In this document: positions 44,275 to 56,154 of the stretch, in pieces | How the letters are laid out: each line of letters starts with the position of its first letter | Numbering within the stretch: position 1 is the first letter of the stretch | DNA from: Hypericum androsaemum | Taxonomy: Eukaryota; Streptophyta; Magnoliopsida; Malpighiales; Hypericaceae | Length of the DNA stretch: 64,000 nucleotides | Assembly (NCBI GenBank): GCA_963995505.1 | Contig: OZ023181.1 | Location: forward strand, 24,362,366-24,426,365 | Reading direction: 5' to 3' | Made by a program: the position numbers and the translations under genes | The notes under the pieces: model-generated | The model's input: the letters and a program-made list of their open reading frames with translations, nothing else | Database searches by the model: none | What the model was told of the DNA's origin: nothing

Positions 44275-45727
44275 CCCGCCACACTTAAATAATTTATTAA
44301 TTTTGATTATTTTATTTTGAATGTAAATTTATCGATACTGAATTTAATCATTGTATCCTAAATTTATCTCTATACTTGAATGATATGAATTTAGCAATAT
44401 ATTATATTATATATTAATATAATGACAACGATTAAATTTATCGATAAATATTTATCTCTACTTACATTAGTCTTAAATAATATATATTGATAAATTTAAT
44501 CGTTGTATCGTAAATTTATCTCAATAATGAATCATATGAATCTATAGATACATATTATATTAGTATAATGACACCAATTAAATTCATCGAGAAATATTTA
44601 TCTCTGCTAGCAATAGTCTAAAATAATATATATCGATAAATATAATCGTTGTATCGTAAATTTATCTCAATACTAAATGATCTAAATTTATCGATATATA
44701 TTATATTATTATAATAATAAATATTAAATTTATCGATAAATATTTATCTCTACTCGCATTAGTCTAAAATAATATATATCGATAAATTTGTATCAATACT
44801 GAATGATTTGAATTTATCGATATATATTTTATTAGTATACCGAATGATTTGAATTTATCGATATATATTTTATTAGTATACCGAATGATTTGAATTTATA
44901 TTAGCATTAGTCATGTAGTAATTAACAAAAATTAACAAAATTTTGAAATTGAATAATAAGAGAACTAATTACAGATTTATATGGTACAGAATCAAATTTT
45001 CATACCTAATAATATAATTAATTAATTTTTGGAATAATATAAATGCAGAACCAATTAATCAATTTTTTTTAGGTATGAACCAATTAATCAATTAGAGATT
45101 GGCTGGAGGCGCCATGCCGAGACGCTATGATATCAGGGGACCTTCTTTAAATATTTTTAATATTAAATAATTTTTTAACTTATTTTAGAAATATATATAT
45201 TTTTGCATATTTAGAAAATATAGAGCCGGATTGGTTCCGAAATCTAATAGGCCTAATCCGGCCTGAGCGGCAAACTATATTGGCCGTCTGATTAAACAAA
45301 AGACACGCTCACAAATCTAACGGTGAAGCCTATTCGCGTGCAAGAGGGGGTAGATTAGGTATTATCGACAACCCTGACTGCCAGCTGTCGTTTGAAGCAC
45401 GCGTGGCAATAAATGGTTCTCAACAGTTTCGAAAAATAGAGTTAATGACTTCCAAAATTAGTCATGGCAATAAATGGGCCTACAATAAATGGAGTTAATG
45501 CGTAGAAAATGGAGTTAGTGAGTTCCAAAATTAGTATCGAAAATGGAGTTTATGCGTAGAAAAAAAGTTTAAGAATGCATAGAAAAAAGGCAAAAAATTA
45601 CTCATGGCATTTAATTATTTCAGAAATTGTAATATTTGCCAATCTATTTTTTATTCAATATCTTGATTAATCACTTCCTTTTAAAAAAATATATATAGAT
45701 CCAATTAATATATGTTTATTTTTTGAG
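44275..45727. other. AT-rich interior of the inverted-repeat region
   Basis: It holds the AT-rich tandem array at 44431-44900 and otherwise unassigned spacer, with no gene. Around 45420-45600 short phrases (aaaatggagtta, ggcaataaatgg) repeat a few times. Confidence 0.5.
44431..44900. repeat. ~146-bp AT-rich tandem array ending in a 41-bp array
   Basis: The phrase attaaatttatcgataaata followed by tttatctct recurs at about 44431, 44577 and 44723 (period 146). Each copy carries aaataatatatatcgataaa and tatcgtaaatttatctcaat. A shorter unit, gaatgatttgaatttatcga followed by tatatattttattagtatacc, then repeats every 41 bases at 44801, 44842 and 44883. The motif tatcgata is frequent throughout. Confidence 0.88.
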
Positions 45728-46255
45728 ATTTTTTAATGACATACCTGGTTATGTTAAAATGACATATCCGGCTATGTCTAATGGCATGCCCGGTTACGAT
45801 CAAATGACATGCTCAATTATGATAGAATGACATGTCTGGTTATGATATTACGATATGGTCGATTACAATAAAATGACATGCTCATTTTAACAAAATAACA
45901 TTCCTGATTATGACCAAATGACATGCCCGATTACGATAAAATAGCATGCACGATTACGATAAAATAGAATGCACAATTATGATAAAGTGGCATACCCGGT
46001 TATGATAAAATGACATACCCAATTAATATTTAATAAAATTTATAATAAATAATTAATTAAATGGCATATCCAATTATGTTAAAATGGCATGCCCGGCTAT
46101 GACTAATGGTATGACTGGTTAACATTCAATAATACTTATAATAAATTAAATAACATACTCAGTTATGTTAAAATGACATGTCCGGCTATGTCTAATGGCA
46201 GATCCAATTACTAAAAATTAATTAATTAAATAATATATTAGTTTGATTCACTACA

Positions 46256-46372
46256 CGGAAAGGTCCTGGATGCTTATGTTCTCTCTAAGATGTCTAAAAT
46301 AGGGTCAAGGTTTGGTTTTATTCGAATTTCGGAGGACGCAGATTCAGAAGATTTAATCAAGAAGGTGCACGG
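46256..46372 (+). pseudogene. LINE-2 ORF1, first fragment (RRM)
   Basis: The frame encodes HGKVLDAYVLSKMSKIG then SRFGFIRISEDADSEDLIKK, the beta2-beta3 (RNP1-like FGFIRIS) part of an RRM as found in ORF1 of one group of plant LINEs. It is cut at VHG by the copia element. The first part of the RRM is missing. Confidence 0.75.
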
Positions 46373-46564
46373 TGTAGGTTTTTAAATGGAGAGAACAAAA
46401 CTGATCTCATTAAGCGAACCTCAAAGCATATATACAGTTCTTGTCCTAAACCTAATACACGTACATTAGTTGACACTACTAAGGAAGCTCCTAAACTTGT
46501 ACAACAGAATAGGAAAATACAAGGCTAGCACACGTGAAGTACACGACAAGCCCAAAGCCTAATA
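46373..46564 (-). repeat. 3' LTR of the copia element
   Basis: A 192-bp repeat. In plus orientation it begins tgtaggtttttaaatggaga and ends agcccaaagcctaata. It matches the copy at 51100-51291 with about 8 differences. Confidence 0.93.
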
Positions 46565-46571
46565 TTCTCCC

Positions 46572-49500
46572 TCAAGTTGGAGCATACATATCATGAATGC
46601 CCAACTTGCGAAGTAGAAAATCAAACTCATGCTTGCCCAAAGCCTTGGTAAGGATGTCAGCAAGCTGAAGGTGAGTTGGGACATGATGGAGAATAGGACG
46701 CCCACTCTGAACAACGTCACATACAAAATGACAGTCAACTTCAATGTGTTTGGTGCGCTCATGGAACACCAGATTGGTAGCAATGTGAATGGCAGATTGA
46801 CTGTCGCAAAAGAGACACATATGACGAGGATGAGAGACGCCAAGATCATGTAAGATCATGGCCAGCCATTGAAGTTCGCATGTCGCAGTGCCCATAGACC
46901 GATATTCAGCTTCAGCAGAAGAGCGACTAACTGTTGGTTGCTTCTTTGTTTTCCAAGAGACATGAGATAAACCAAGTTGAATGAAATAGCCTGTCAACGA
47001 TCGACACATGAGGGGACAACTGGCCCAGTCCGAGTCATAAAATCCGTAGAGCTGGAGATCACTGTCGGAACGTAAAAATATCCATTGTCCTGGCTGGCCT
47101 TTTAAATAATTAACCACACGCAGGACAGCAAACTAGTGCTCTTGTCGAGGGCACTGCATGAACTGGGACAAAATATGAACACAATAACTCAGTTCAGGTC
47201 GGGTGATAAGTAGGTATATTAACCTCCCAACCAAGCGTCGATAGGGCTCGCCATCTTCAAGCTCGTCACCACTAGCAAGAGCTAACCCATGATTGGGTTC
47301 AATAGAAAAATTGGCAGGCTTAGCACCAAGAAGACCACACTCACTCACAATGTCCAGCGCATATTTGCACTGAGAGATAAAGATTCTATCGGGACCATGA
47401 GCAATACTTAGCCCCAGAAAGTATTTTAGAACACCAAGATCCTTCATATAAAAATAGCGTGACAAATACTGCTTCAGCTTCACAATAGAGTCGATGTGAC
47501 TGCCACCTATAATTAGATCATCCACGTAGACAAGAACGCACAAAGACACACCATTCTGATGAAACATAAACATGGAATAGTCAGCATAGGATTGACGAAA
47601 TCCGTAGCCCTTCAATGCTACAGCAAGTTTGGCAAACCAATTCCTAGGAGCTTGACGCAGTCCATACAAAGACTTGCGAAGACGACATACTTTATCAGTA
47701 CCAGCATTAGAGAAACCCAGAGGCACCTTCATATACACCTCCTCCTCCAAGTCACCGTGGAGAAAGGCATTGTGAACATCCATCTGATGAAGGTGCCAAG
47801 AGCGAGCTGCTACCACCGCCAAGAAAACCCGAACACTAACCATCTTAGCAACGGGGGTAAATGTCTCATTATAATTGAGACCCTCATTCTGTCGATCACC
47901 ACGCACGACAAGACATGCTTTATAGCATTCCACCAATCCATCAGAATGGTATTTGATACGATACACCCACTTAAAATCGATCATTATTTTATCAGGTGGC
48001 AATATTTCCAACGTCTATGTCCCATTCTGTTCAAGAGCATCAATCTTTTTTTTCATGGCAGCTTGCCAACGAGGATCTTTAAGAGCTTCTCCAAAGTGAG
48101 CTGGTTCATGCCCATGAGAGATAGCTGCTACAAACTGCCTATAACGCAGAGTAAAGTGAGCACTAGTAACATAATGTACAATATGATAGGCCGTACCTGA
48201 GGACAAGGATCAGTGCGAGGAAGCAGCGGGGGTTTTGTGAGGGCGGCGTGCAGTGTGTATCAAGATGTGATTCATAACAAAGTCATGGAATTTGGCAGGA
48301 GCAACCCTTGCCCGCTGACTGCGCCCAAGAGGCTCGACTGTGTTCGGTGGGCATGCCTCAGTAACAATGATAACTTCAGTGGTCTGTCCTCTAGGTACGA
48401 TACTCGACTCAGAAATTATTGGATTTGGTGAGTTGTTAGGAACAACAATGAGTTGGCCTTTAGGTTCGGTTGGTGTTGCATTGCCAGCAACGTCGACAGC
48501 GGGGCCATCAACATGGCTACTCCCCCTGTTAGTGGAATACTCAACATCAATAAGCACATCAGCCACTAGAAGTGGTTTCACCAGCGGAATGGGAGGAACA
48601 TGAGGGGTAGAGCTCTCAATGAATGGGAAAACATCCTAAAAGAAAATGACATCCCAATAAATAAAAGTGTCACCACTCTCAAGATCATACACCTGCCACC
48701 CTTTTTGTCCAAAGGGATAGCCAAGAAATATGCAGCATCTGCTGCGGGCACTGAACCTGTCTTTAACTCGAGGCCGATGGTGAACATAGCAGAGGCAACC
48801 AAAAGTGCGCAGACTAGAATATGATGGTGCCTTGCCAAAAAGGACTTCATATGGACTTCATACCGTCGGAGTGCGTTTGATCAAATGTCCCGCAGTAAGA
48901 ATGCATTCACCCCAGAATTGAAGTGGTAAGTTTGCCTGAAAACGAAGAGCCCATCCAACATTCAAGATATGGCGATGTTTTCTTTCAACACGCCCATTTT
49001 GTTGGGCTGTATCGACACAAGAAGTTTCATGCAGGGTGCCTTGTGTACGAAGAAAAGGACGAAGACCGATAAATTCCAGTTCATTATCGCTTCGAAGAAC
49101 CTTAATTCTTTGGTTAAACTGAGCCCGCACCATAGAGCAAAAATTTAGAAAAAGGGTCCCAACTTTGCTCTTTTCCGCCAACAAATAAATCCAGACAGCC
49201 CTAGAATAGTCATCGACGATGGTAAAAAAATATCTGGCACCACAGGAAGAAGCTATCTGATATGGACCCCACAGATCACAATGAATCAAATCAAAGGGTT
49301 CAGCAGCTTTATTAATACTCAAATCAAAACTGGTCCGAGTTTGTTTAGCCCGAAAACAAACATCACATGGAGTTTCTAATAAATGACTAGTATTCTTGTT
49401 GACAGAAGGTAACATAGCTATAATCTTGTATGAGGGATGTCTTATACGCTGATGCCACAGTGCAGCAGAATCCTTGACAACTGCCTTGAACACACTAACT

Positions 49501-51018
49501 GAGGCCACAGCACGCAGAACATAAACCCCCGCCTGCTGTTCACCCACACTATTCACTGTCCTCGAAGTACGGTCCTATAAAATGTACAACTTGTCAGTGA
49601 AGCTAGCTACACAATGAGTGTCTTGAATCAATTGATTCACAGAAATCAGGTTGCACTTCAATCCCTGTACAAAGAGAACAAAACATAATATCAAGCCTCG
49701 TCCAAGCTTTATAGTTCTGGCCTTAATGGCCTGGGCAGCACTACCATCTGGTAATCCCACGGAGCAAGTAGGAACATTCACAATATCATTCAAAAGACTC
49801 AAATCACCAGCCAAATGATTTGATGCCCCGGTGTCAAGGAGCCACTGGGTACGAATTTCCTTACCAGACAGCTTATCAGTAGATGCATTATGGTCAGTCT
49901 TAGCTCCATTGAATACCCCAACCACCTGATTCCATTATTCATCTATCATCTAGGGAAAAGGGAACGGTCACCATTAATTCTGTTGCTACTTCCAAAATTC
50001 GTTCCGTTTTGAGGTCAAGGGCAGCAGCGAAAGCAAGCTGCCCTCCTTGGCCTATTCCTGTTCTGCAGCCCTGCCCTGAAGCGCGCCCTCCTCTGGACCC
50101 ACGGCCAGCAGCGGCATGATTTTCCTTCACGGAAGTCCACCATTCCTGGTAACCAATGAGTTGAAAGCAGTCTGCGGTGGTATGTCCAGATTTGTTGCAA
50201 TGGCCGCATACTGTCATCACATCTTCACGTCGCATAGACAATTTTTGGGCAGATTTTGTTTGCACAGCAAAAATTAGGGCCTCGCTGCGGTCATCTTTTG
50301 TGATAGCAACTGCACGATGGATTTCTTCATTCATTAATCGAGCATGGACCTGGTTCAAATTCGGCAAGGGAACCGTGCTCAATATATTGGATCGAATGGT
50401 TCGATACACAACATCATCAAGTCCTATTAGGAACTGGTAGACTTTCTCTTTCTCTCATTCGTGAAGCAGTTCTTAATCTGCACCACACTTACAGCCACAC
50501 GTACAAGTTGGTTGCTTGCTATAGGCGTTGAGCTCCTCCCACATCCCCTTCAGTTTGTTGTAGTAGGCACTCAAGCTGGTTCTAGATTACTTACAGGATG
50601 CAATCTCACTCTTCAGTTGGTAAATCCACATATCATTGCCTACAGAGAACCTCTCCTTGAGGTCGTCCCACAATTCTTTAACGGTGTCCATGTACGACAT
50701 GCTGCATCAGAGGGATGAATCGATGCTGTTAAAGATCCATCCAACCAGCATGGCATTTACATCACACCAATCATCATAGTCTGGGTCTTTCTCGTCTGGT
50801 TGCTTCACGCGACTGTCGATGAAGTCGAGTTTCTTCTTGGCTTTCAAGGCATTGCGTATTGCCTTCATCCATTCGTCGTAGTTGTTGCCCTTCAAAACCA
50901 CAGGTGTAATAATCACACCAGGGTTATCTACGGACGTCATAAAGTTTGGTGAACTGGGGTCCATCATCGCTGGCTTTCGTGCCATGAATCCTTCACTTGC
51001 CTTATTTCTGTCAGCCAT
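46572..51018 (-). pseudogene. Copia gag-pol remnants
   Basis: Read on the minus strand. Gag (51018 to about 49940) starts MADRNKASEGFMARKPAMMD, has KGNNYDEWMKAIRNALKAK, and has a zinc knuckle CGHCNKSGHTTADC near 50205. Protease follows near 49840 (WLLDTGASNHLAGD). Integrase lies at 49556-48860 (HQRIRHPS, LIHCDLWGPYQI, FFTIVDDYSRAVWIYLL). RT lies at 48011-47133 (HQMDVHNAFLHGDLEEEVYM, YGLRQAPRNWFAKL, VYVDDLIIGG). RNase H lies at 47117-46572 (GFYDSDWASCPLMCRSLTG, SSAEAEYRSM, HIEVDCHFVCD). Frame breaks occur near 50700, 50420, 49935, 49565, 48855, 48590, 48208, 48012 and 47130, so no polyprotein can be made. Confidence 0.9.
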
Positions 51019-51044
51019 GTTCGTAGGTTTTCGTAGGTCTGGTT

Positions 51045-51073
51045 GTTGTGTGTGTGTGTGTGTGTGTGTGTGT
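51045..51073. repeat. (TG)n microsatellite in the copia leader
   Basis: About 14 TG units lie between the primer-binding site and the gag start on the minus strand (read there as CA). Confidence 0.95.
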
Positions 51074-51099
51074 TTATTCTCTCTATGGCTCTGATACTA

Positions 51100-51291
51100 T
51101 GTAAGTTTTTAAATGGAGAGAACACAACTGATCTCATTAAGCGAACCTCAAAGCATATATACAGTTCCTGTCCTAAACCTAATACACGTACAGTAGTTGA
51201 CACTACTAAGGAAGCTCCTAAACTTGTATAACAGAATAGGAAAATACAAGGCTAGCACACGTGGAGTACACGGCAAGCCCAAAGCCCAATA
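51100..51291 (-). repeat. 5' LTR of the copia element
   Basis: In plus orientation it begins tgtaagtttttaaatggaga and ends aagcccaaagcccaata. On the minus strand it is followed directly by the primer-binding site. Confidence 0.93.
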
Positions 51292-52750
51292 CACGATTTA
51301 CAGATTGGTAAGAGAAGAGTGGCGGTATCAGTTGTAAGATTTGAGCGAGCTGCCAAGGTTGAGCAAGTAGCAGCGAAAAGGAAGGCGCCTGTCGTGAAGA
51401 TTGGCGATATGGGGAGTTCCCGGGTGGCTCTGAGCTGGTTCTTCGCTGTAGCCGTGCAGTTGGGTGGCTATCCGACTTCTAAAACCCCTCTGGCATCTGT
51501 GGTGTATGCTTTCCCCGACTCTGTTGAGTCCCTTAACAGGAGCATCATTAGAACGGTTAAGTGTGCTCGGCAGCTATTGAATTTAGAGAAGATATTGATG
51601 AGTGCTGGGATTCTGGGTACTGTTGTTAAAAGAATTGGTGGCGAGCAGGTTCTAATCACCTCCAGGATGGCGGAGGAGAAGACTTTGGCGGTCGAGGCTT
51701 TAAAAGAACATTTCCTGGAGGTTTGTGACTGGTACCCAAATTTTCAGCCATCCAAGAGGTTTGCCTAGATTGCATGTCGTGGGATCCCGCTGAATGCCAG
51801 AAGCCTCAAATTCTATGAAACGCTGGCTGATCCCCTGGTTCTTTGGTGTTCAACTCTGATCAGGGGAGCAGTTGTTTCGATGTTGAGCTAGTCTATTTAC
51901 TAATCACCACCAAGATTATGGGAAAAATTTTGGGAGTTATCTCTGCGCTGGTGGGCGGAGTTCTGCATGAGGTCAGGGTTCGTGAGGTCTTTCCAGTGTT
52001 AGGGTCCTACTTTCTGGCCAGCTTTGCCAATGGATGGGATTCCACCTCCTGCATCTCAGCTCCCATGGGTTCTGTTCCAGAGTCGCCGGCCACCCCTCTC
52101 GGCGACCGGAACGAGGATGATGTTCTGGCAACTGTTGTCTCTGGACAAGTTAGGTAAGATGGGTGCGCTGTCATTCCGAATCCCCAGGTTCTATGTGACA
52201 TTTTGGCTCCCCAAGGTCCAGCCGCCAAAATGTCGATTAGCCTCCCCATGTGCCAGAGGAGCGCACACTCCTAAAAAAAGACAGTCGTGCAGAGCCTGAC
52301 CCCTGGCTCTTCGAAAACTCCCATTATGCCTGTTGGGCTTTCGTCACCTGGCCCAACTTTGATGGCTTCACCCCGACTTTAGGCCTAGCCCAATTCCCTA
52401 ATGTTGAGCCTCTTGCTCCTCTTTTAACCTCTAAGAGTTTTGCAGAAAGGAAAAGAATTATGAGAAGTTGGTCAAGGCCAAAGGGAGGAACATGAGAGTT
52501 AAAATTCCTAAGAAGCTGATGGATCTTATCCAGCAGTTGAAGCCTTTCAAGAGACTTCCCTGCTGTCGGTGTGATAGAAAATCATGCCTCGCTATTGGGT
52601 GTGGGCAGTTCAGTAGTATGAGCTCGCTTCACTCGGTAAAGTCAGTTGAAGTCATCGAGTCGATCTGGGGGATGGGGAAATGCTTGGGTCTCAAGGATAA
52701 AGGCAATAAAGATGAGGTTATTGATGTGATTCAGAGGATGAGGTAATAGG
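51292..52750 (+). pseudogene. LINE-2 ORF1, second fragment
   Basis: The first codons complete the RRM (DLQIGKRRVAVSVVRFERAA). The frame then continues as a basic ORF1 body (51319-51768: SRVALSWFFAVAVQLGGYP, EALKEHFLEVCDWYPNF). Downstream pieces in shifted frames (to about 52746) include NFDGFTPTLGLAQFP and a CCRCDRKSCLAIGCGQ stretch. At least two frame breaks are present. Confidence 0.7.
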
Positions 52751-52768
52751 GGATGTTCCAGTCACCCA

Positions 52769-55700
52769 ATGAATTGGTTGACTTGGAGCCCTAGAGGTGC
52801 TAACGCCCTCTCTAAAAGGCAAAAGATTAAGAGTTTAGTGCAGGAGAATAAGGTGGGATTCCTTGCGTTGACTGAGATGAAAGTCACGACCCCCAGTGTG
52901 AGGTATGTAAGGCAGTTGTGGAGAAAGGAGGATTTAGATTGGGATGCTATCCCTTCGGAATGTCGTTCGGGTGGCATCATTTGTGTTTGGAGTAAGAGTT
53001 TTGTTCAGTATGAATCTGTGATTAGAGGGTCAATGTGGTTATGTTTCAAAGGCTATTTAGTAGAGGTTGGTGTTGTTTGCTGCGTCCTTGCTGTGTATGG
53101 CCCTCCCAACTATGCTGATCAACCTTCTACTTGGGCTGAATTGAAAGCTCTCAAGGAGACCTCTTCTGAACAAGTGTGGTTGGTTATTGGGGATTTTAGT
53201 GTTGTGCTCAGTCAGGGGGAAAGGAGGGGTGCTTCACCTTTGGGACTTGGCAGTTCTAGGCTCTTCAGGCAGTTGGTGGATGACCTTGAACTCATCGATT
53301 TGTCGTTAATTGGGAGACGGTATACTTGGAGTAATACTGAATCTGCCAGCCGCATTGACAGATTCCTGGCTTCCCTGGGCTGACTAAATTTATTTCTGGA
53401 ATGAGTTAACTTGGTCTGTGTAAAGAAAGATCGGATCACAACCCGATCCTGCTGAGGTTGCGTGATTTCAACTGGGGCCCCTGGCCTTTTCGCTTCTTTT
53501 TGGCTTGGTTGGAGGAGGGAGAGTTTCGGGACAAGCTTGCGGCTTGGTGGAGAGAAGTAGACTCTGAGACGTGGGGGCCAAACAAGTTCTTTTATAAACT
53601 GCGCCTAGTGAAAAAGAAAATTCGAGAAGGGAGGTCTAGTCCTCTTGGTTGTCTCGTAGATGAAATAAAGGAGTTGGAGATGGAAATTGATAATTTTGAT
53701 ATCTTGGAGGAGGACGTGGATCTTTCTGAGGAGCAGAGGATGAGAAGGAATGAAGCTAGGCAAGAGCTTTAGAGGAAGCAGCGCACTCTTGAGTCCTTTT
53801 GGAAGCAAAAATCACGGCTTAAGTGGGGGAGGCTAGGGGACCGTAATACAAGTTACTTCCACCCGGTGACAAAAATGCGGAACAAAGCAAACTTTATTGG
53901 GCAGTTGCGCATAGATGAGGCCATTGTGGACAGGCCAGCAGAAATTAGAGAAGCGGTTGTAAATTACTTTGAAAGGCAGTTCAAAGAAGCCACTTGGAGG
54001 AGGCCTGTTCTTGATAAAGACATGTTCTCTAAGCTCTCATAGGAGGACATGGTGGCGCTGGATGTGGCCCCGACAGTGGATGAGATTAAAGGGGCAGTTT
54101 AGAGTTGTGATGGCGAGAAGGCACCCGGGCCGGTCGGGTTTTGCTTCTCATTTTTCAGGTGCTGCTATGACCTGATTAAATCTGACCTTGTTTGCTTTGT
54201 TGATAATTTTTTTAGGTACTCTTACTTGATTCCCCAAGTTAAGACCTCTTTTATTACCTTGGTGGCTAAGAAAGCGGGTGCCAGGAGATTAAGCGAGTTT
54301 AGGCCCATCTCTTTGGTAAGCTCGTTATACAAAGTGGTTGCTAAAATCCTCGCCAATAGATTGAAGTGGGTAATCAGACATCTAGTGGGGCCAGAACACT
54401 TTGCTTTCGTGGGAGGGAGGCAAATTTATGATAATGTCCTGATATGCAACGAGGTAGTGAACTTTCTCAAAGAGTCCAATTTTGACAGGGTCTTGATTAA
54501 GCTGGATTTCCAAAAGGCTTTCGACTATATCTCATGGGATTACCTAGAGAGTATGCTTGAGGTGATGAATTTTGGGCCTAAGTTTAAGAGATGGATAATG
54601 AGTTGTGTCCTTGGTGCGATGACTTCTGTGCTCATCAACGGGTCGCCAACCCAACTATTTCGTATGGAGAGAGGCCTCAGGCAGGGAGACCCTCTCTTTC
54701 CATTCTTGTTTATTATATCGGCGGAGGGGTTGAGAAACTTAATAAGAAGGGCAGACTGCTTGGGTTTCACGCATGGACTGAGCATCCCCGGCCTTCCCGA
54801 GAGATTATGTCTTCTTCAATTTGTGGATGACATGATGTTGTTCTTAAGATCGGATGATGTTAGTGTCCATAATTTGAAACATGTCCTACTGCTATTCTCT
54901 CTGACCTCGAGTTTATAGCTGAATTTTGAGAAGTGTAATATGATTGGCATTAATACTAACCAGGATGATATTGAGGAGTTGTCGAGGTATTGGGGCTGCA
55001 AGATTTAAAAGCTGCCATTCAAGCTTCTTGGGTTGCCGGTTGGTTGTTCTATGCGTAGATTGGGGCATTGAGAGGCAGTGTTGGAGTGCTTGGACCGTAG
55101 ACTTACAACTTGGTGAGGCAACTTGCTTTCCCTAGGTGGGTGGGTCACTTTAGTGAAGTCTTTGCTTTCGTGCATCCCCATTTACTATCTGTCTCTATTT
55201 AAAGCTCCGAAAGGAGTGCTGGAGGCGATGGAAGCAAGAATAAGGAGATTTATATGGTTGGGGGATCATGGAAAAAAGCTCTCGTTTGTTCCTTGACACC
55301 AGGTCTGCACTCTAATTAAAAGTGGTGGCATGTGAGTTATCCGCTTGGATATCATGAATGATGCTTTAATCCTGAAATAGTTGTGGAGATACCTAGTTGA
55401 GCCTAACTCTCTTTGGGTGAAGGTTATCACATGCATTCATGGGAATCCCTCGAATTCCTCTCATTTCCCCTTACTTCATATTGCAGGTTGTTTGCGAAAC
55501 AAGGGAGCCTGAGCTGCAATTTGAAGGTTGGCATCCTCGGACGTGGCTATTACCCAGATGTGGCGGAGAAGTATTGGAGTTTTCTTGGGTATTGGTGATA
55601 AGCTCCTATTTTGGGATGATCATTGGTTCCACGGGGGCTCTATCCGATCAAGTTTTCCTCGGCTTTACAGTATTGCTAATTGTCAAAACTCTGTGGTGCG

Positions 55701-56154
55701 GGATGTTGGTGCTTAGTCCGAGGGTGTTTGGACTTGGAATATTAGATGGCGAAGGAGTAGGTTTGTGTGGGAGGAGGAGGCTGAGGCTGAATTACTATGA
55801 TTGTTAGAGCAGATCATGCCATGTCCCACAAAGAATGATCAATTTTGTAGGCTGCCTGTCCACTCTAATGGCTTCTCAGTTCCCACTCTCTACTCTAAGA
55901 TGTTCGAGGGCTTCTCGTTCCCTGCTCCTTCAGTGCTTAGGTCTAATTTTTCCAAACTAGTCCCTTTTAAGACTAGTTGCTTCTTGTGGATGGTGCTCCA
56001 AGGAAAGATCAAGACTAGGGATAACCTTATGCGTATTGGCATCGTGGATAGAGCATATGCTGGTTGTGCTTTGTGCGGAGCGGAGCTTGAGACTGCGGAT
56101 CACATTCTATTGCATTGCAGGGTTGCTTCTGTGACGTGGAACTTTTTTTTGTGA
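52769..56154 (+). pseudogene. LINE-2 ORF2 remnants (endonuclease, RT, zf-RVT)
   Basis: Endonuclease at 52769-53383 (MNWLTWSPRGANALSKRQKI, GFLALTEMKV, AVYGPPNYADQ, WLVIGDFSVVLSQGERRG, YTWSNTESASRIDRFLAS). RT at 54226-54918 (FRPISLVSSLYKVVAKILAN, AFVGGRQIYDNVLICNEVVN, IKLDFQKAFDYISWDYL, GLRQGDPLFPFLF) with FVDD in place of the usual FADD at 54820-54831. A zinc-binding region at 55801-56154 (FKTSCFLWMVLQGKIKTRDN, CALCGAELETADHILLHC). Stops and shifts separate these blocks and no RNase H is seen. Ordinary decay explains this copy. Confidence 0.85.

Larger units (their letters stand above)
36432..46252. mobile_element. Large inverted-repeat (foldback-like) region holding a LINE
   Basis: The left arm (about 36432-36890) is packed with short units such as cataaccgggcatgccattt and gacataatcggacatgccat. 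The right arm (about 45728-46252) carries the same units in inverted orientation, such as atggcatgcccggctatg and aaaatgacatgtccggctat. The outer ends also match in inverted sense (tgaatcaaa, then tattatttaattatt). Between the arms are tandem arrays (36914-37600 and 44431-44900) and a nested LINE (37773-44262). Without the LINE the region would be about 3.3 kb. Inverted subterminal repeat clusters occur in foldback, CACTA and some Mutator-like elements. I found no clear target duplication and no transposase, so the class is open. Confidence 0.6.
46373..51291 (-). mobile_element. Ty1/copia LTR retrotransposon, complete but mutated
   Basis: Two 192-bp LTRs (46373-46564 and 51100-51291) differ at about 8 positions by eye (~96% identity). 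The 5-base flanks cacgg (46368-46372) and cacga (51292-51296) are the target duplication with one change. On the minus strand, the sequence after the 5' LTR (atagtatcagagcc, 51099-51086) is a primer-binding site like the tRNA-iMet sites of plant copia elements. A purine tract (gagggagaat) precedes the 3' LTR. The internal region encodes gag, protease, integrase, RT and RNase H in the copia order (integrase before RT) but with several stops and frameshifts, so it is not autonomous. It interrupts the RRM ORF1 of the older LINE. Confidence 0.93.

Noticed and set aside
46246..46260. A CACTA transposon end (cactacacgg) at the edge of the inverted-repeat region.
   Set aside because: No matching inverted CACTA end is present on the left, and the bases continue in frame into the LINE RRM (LHGKVLDAY).
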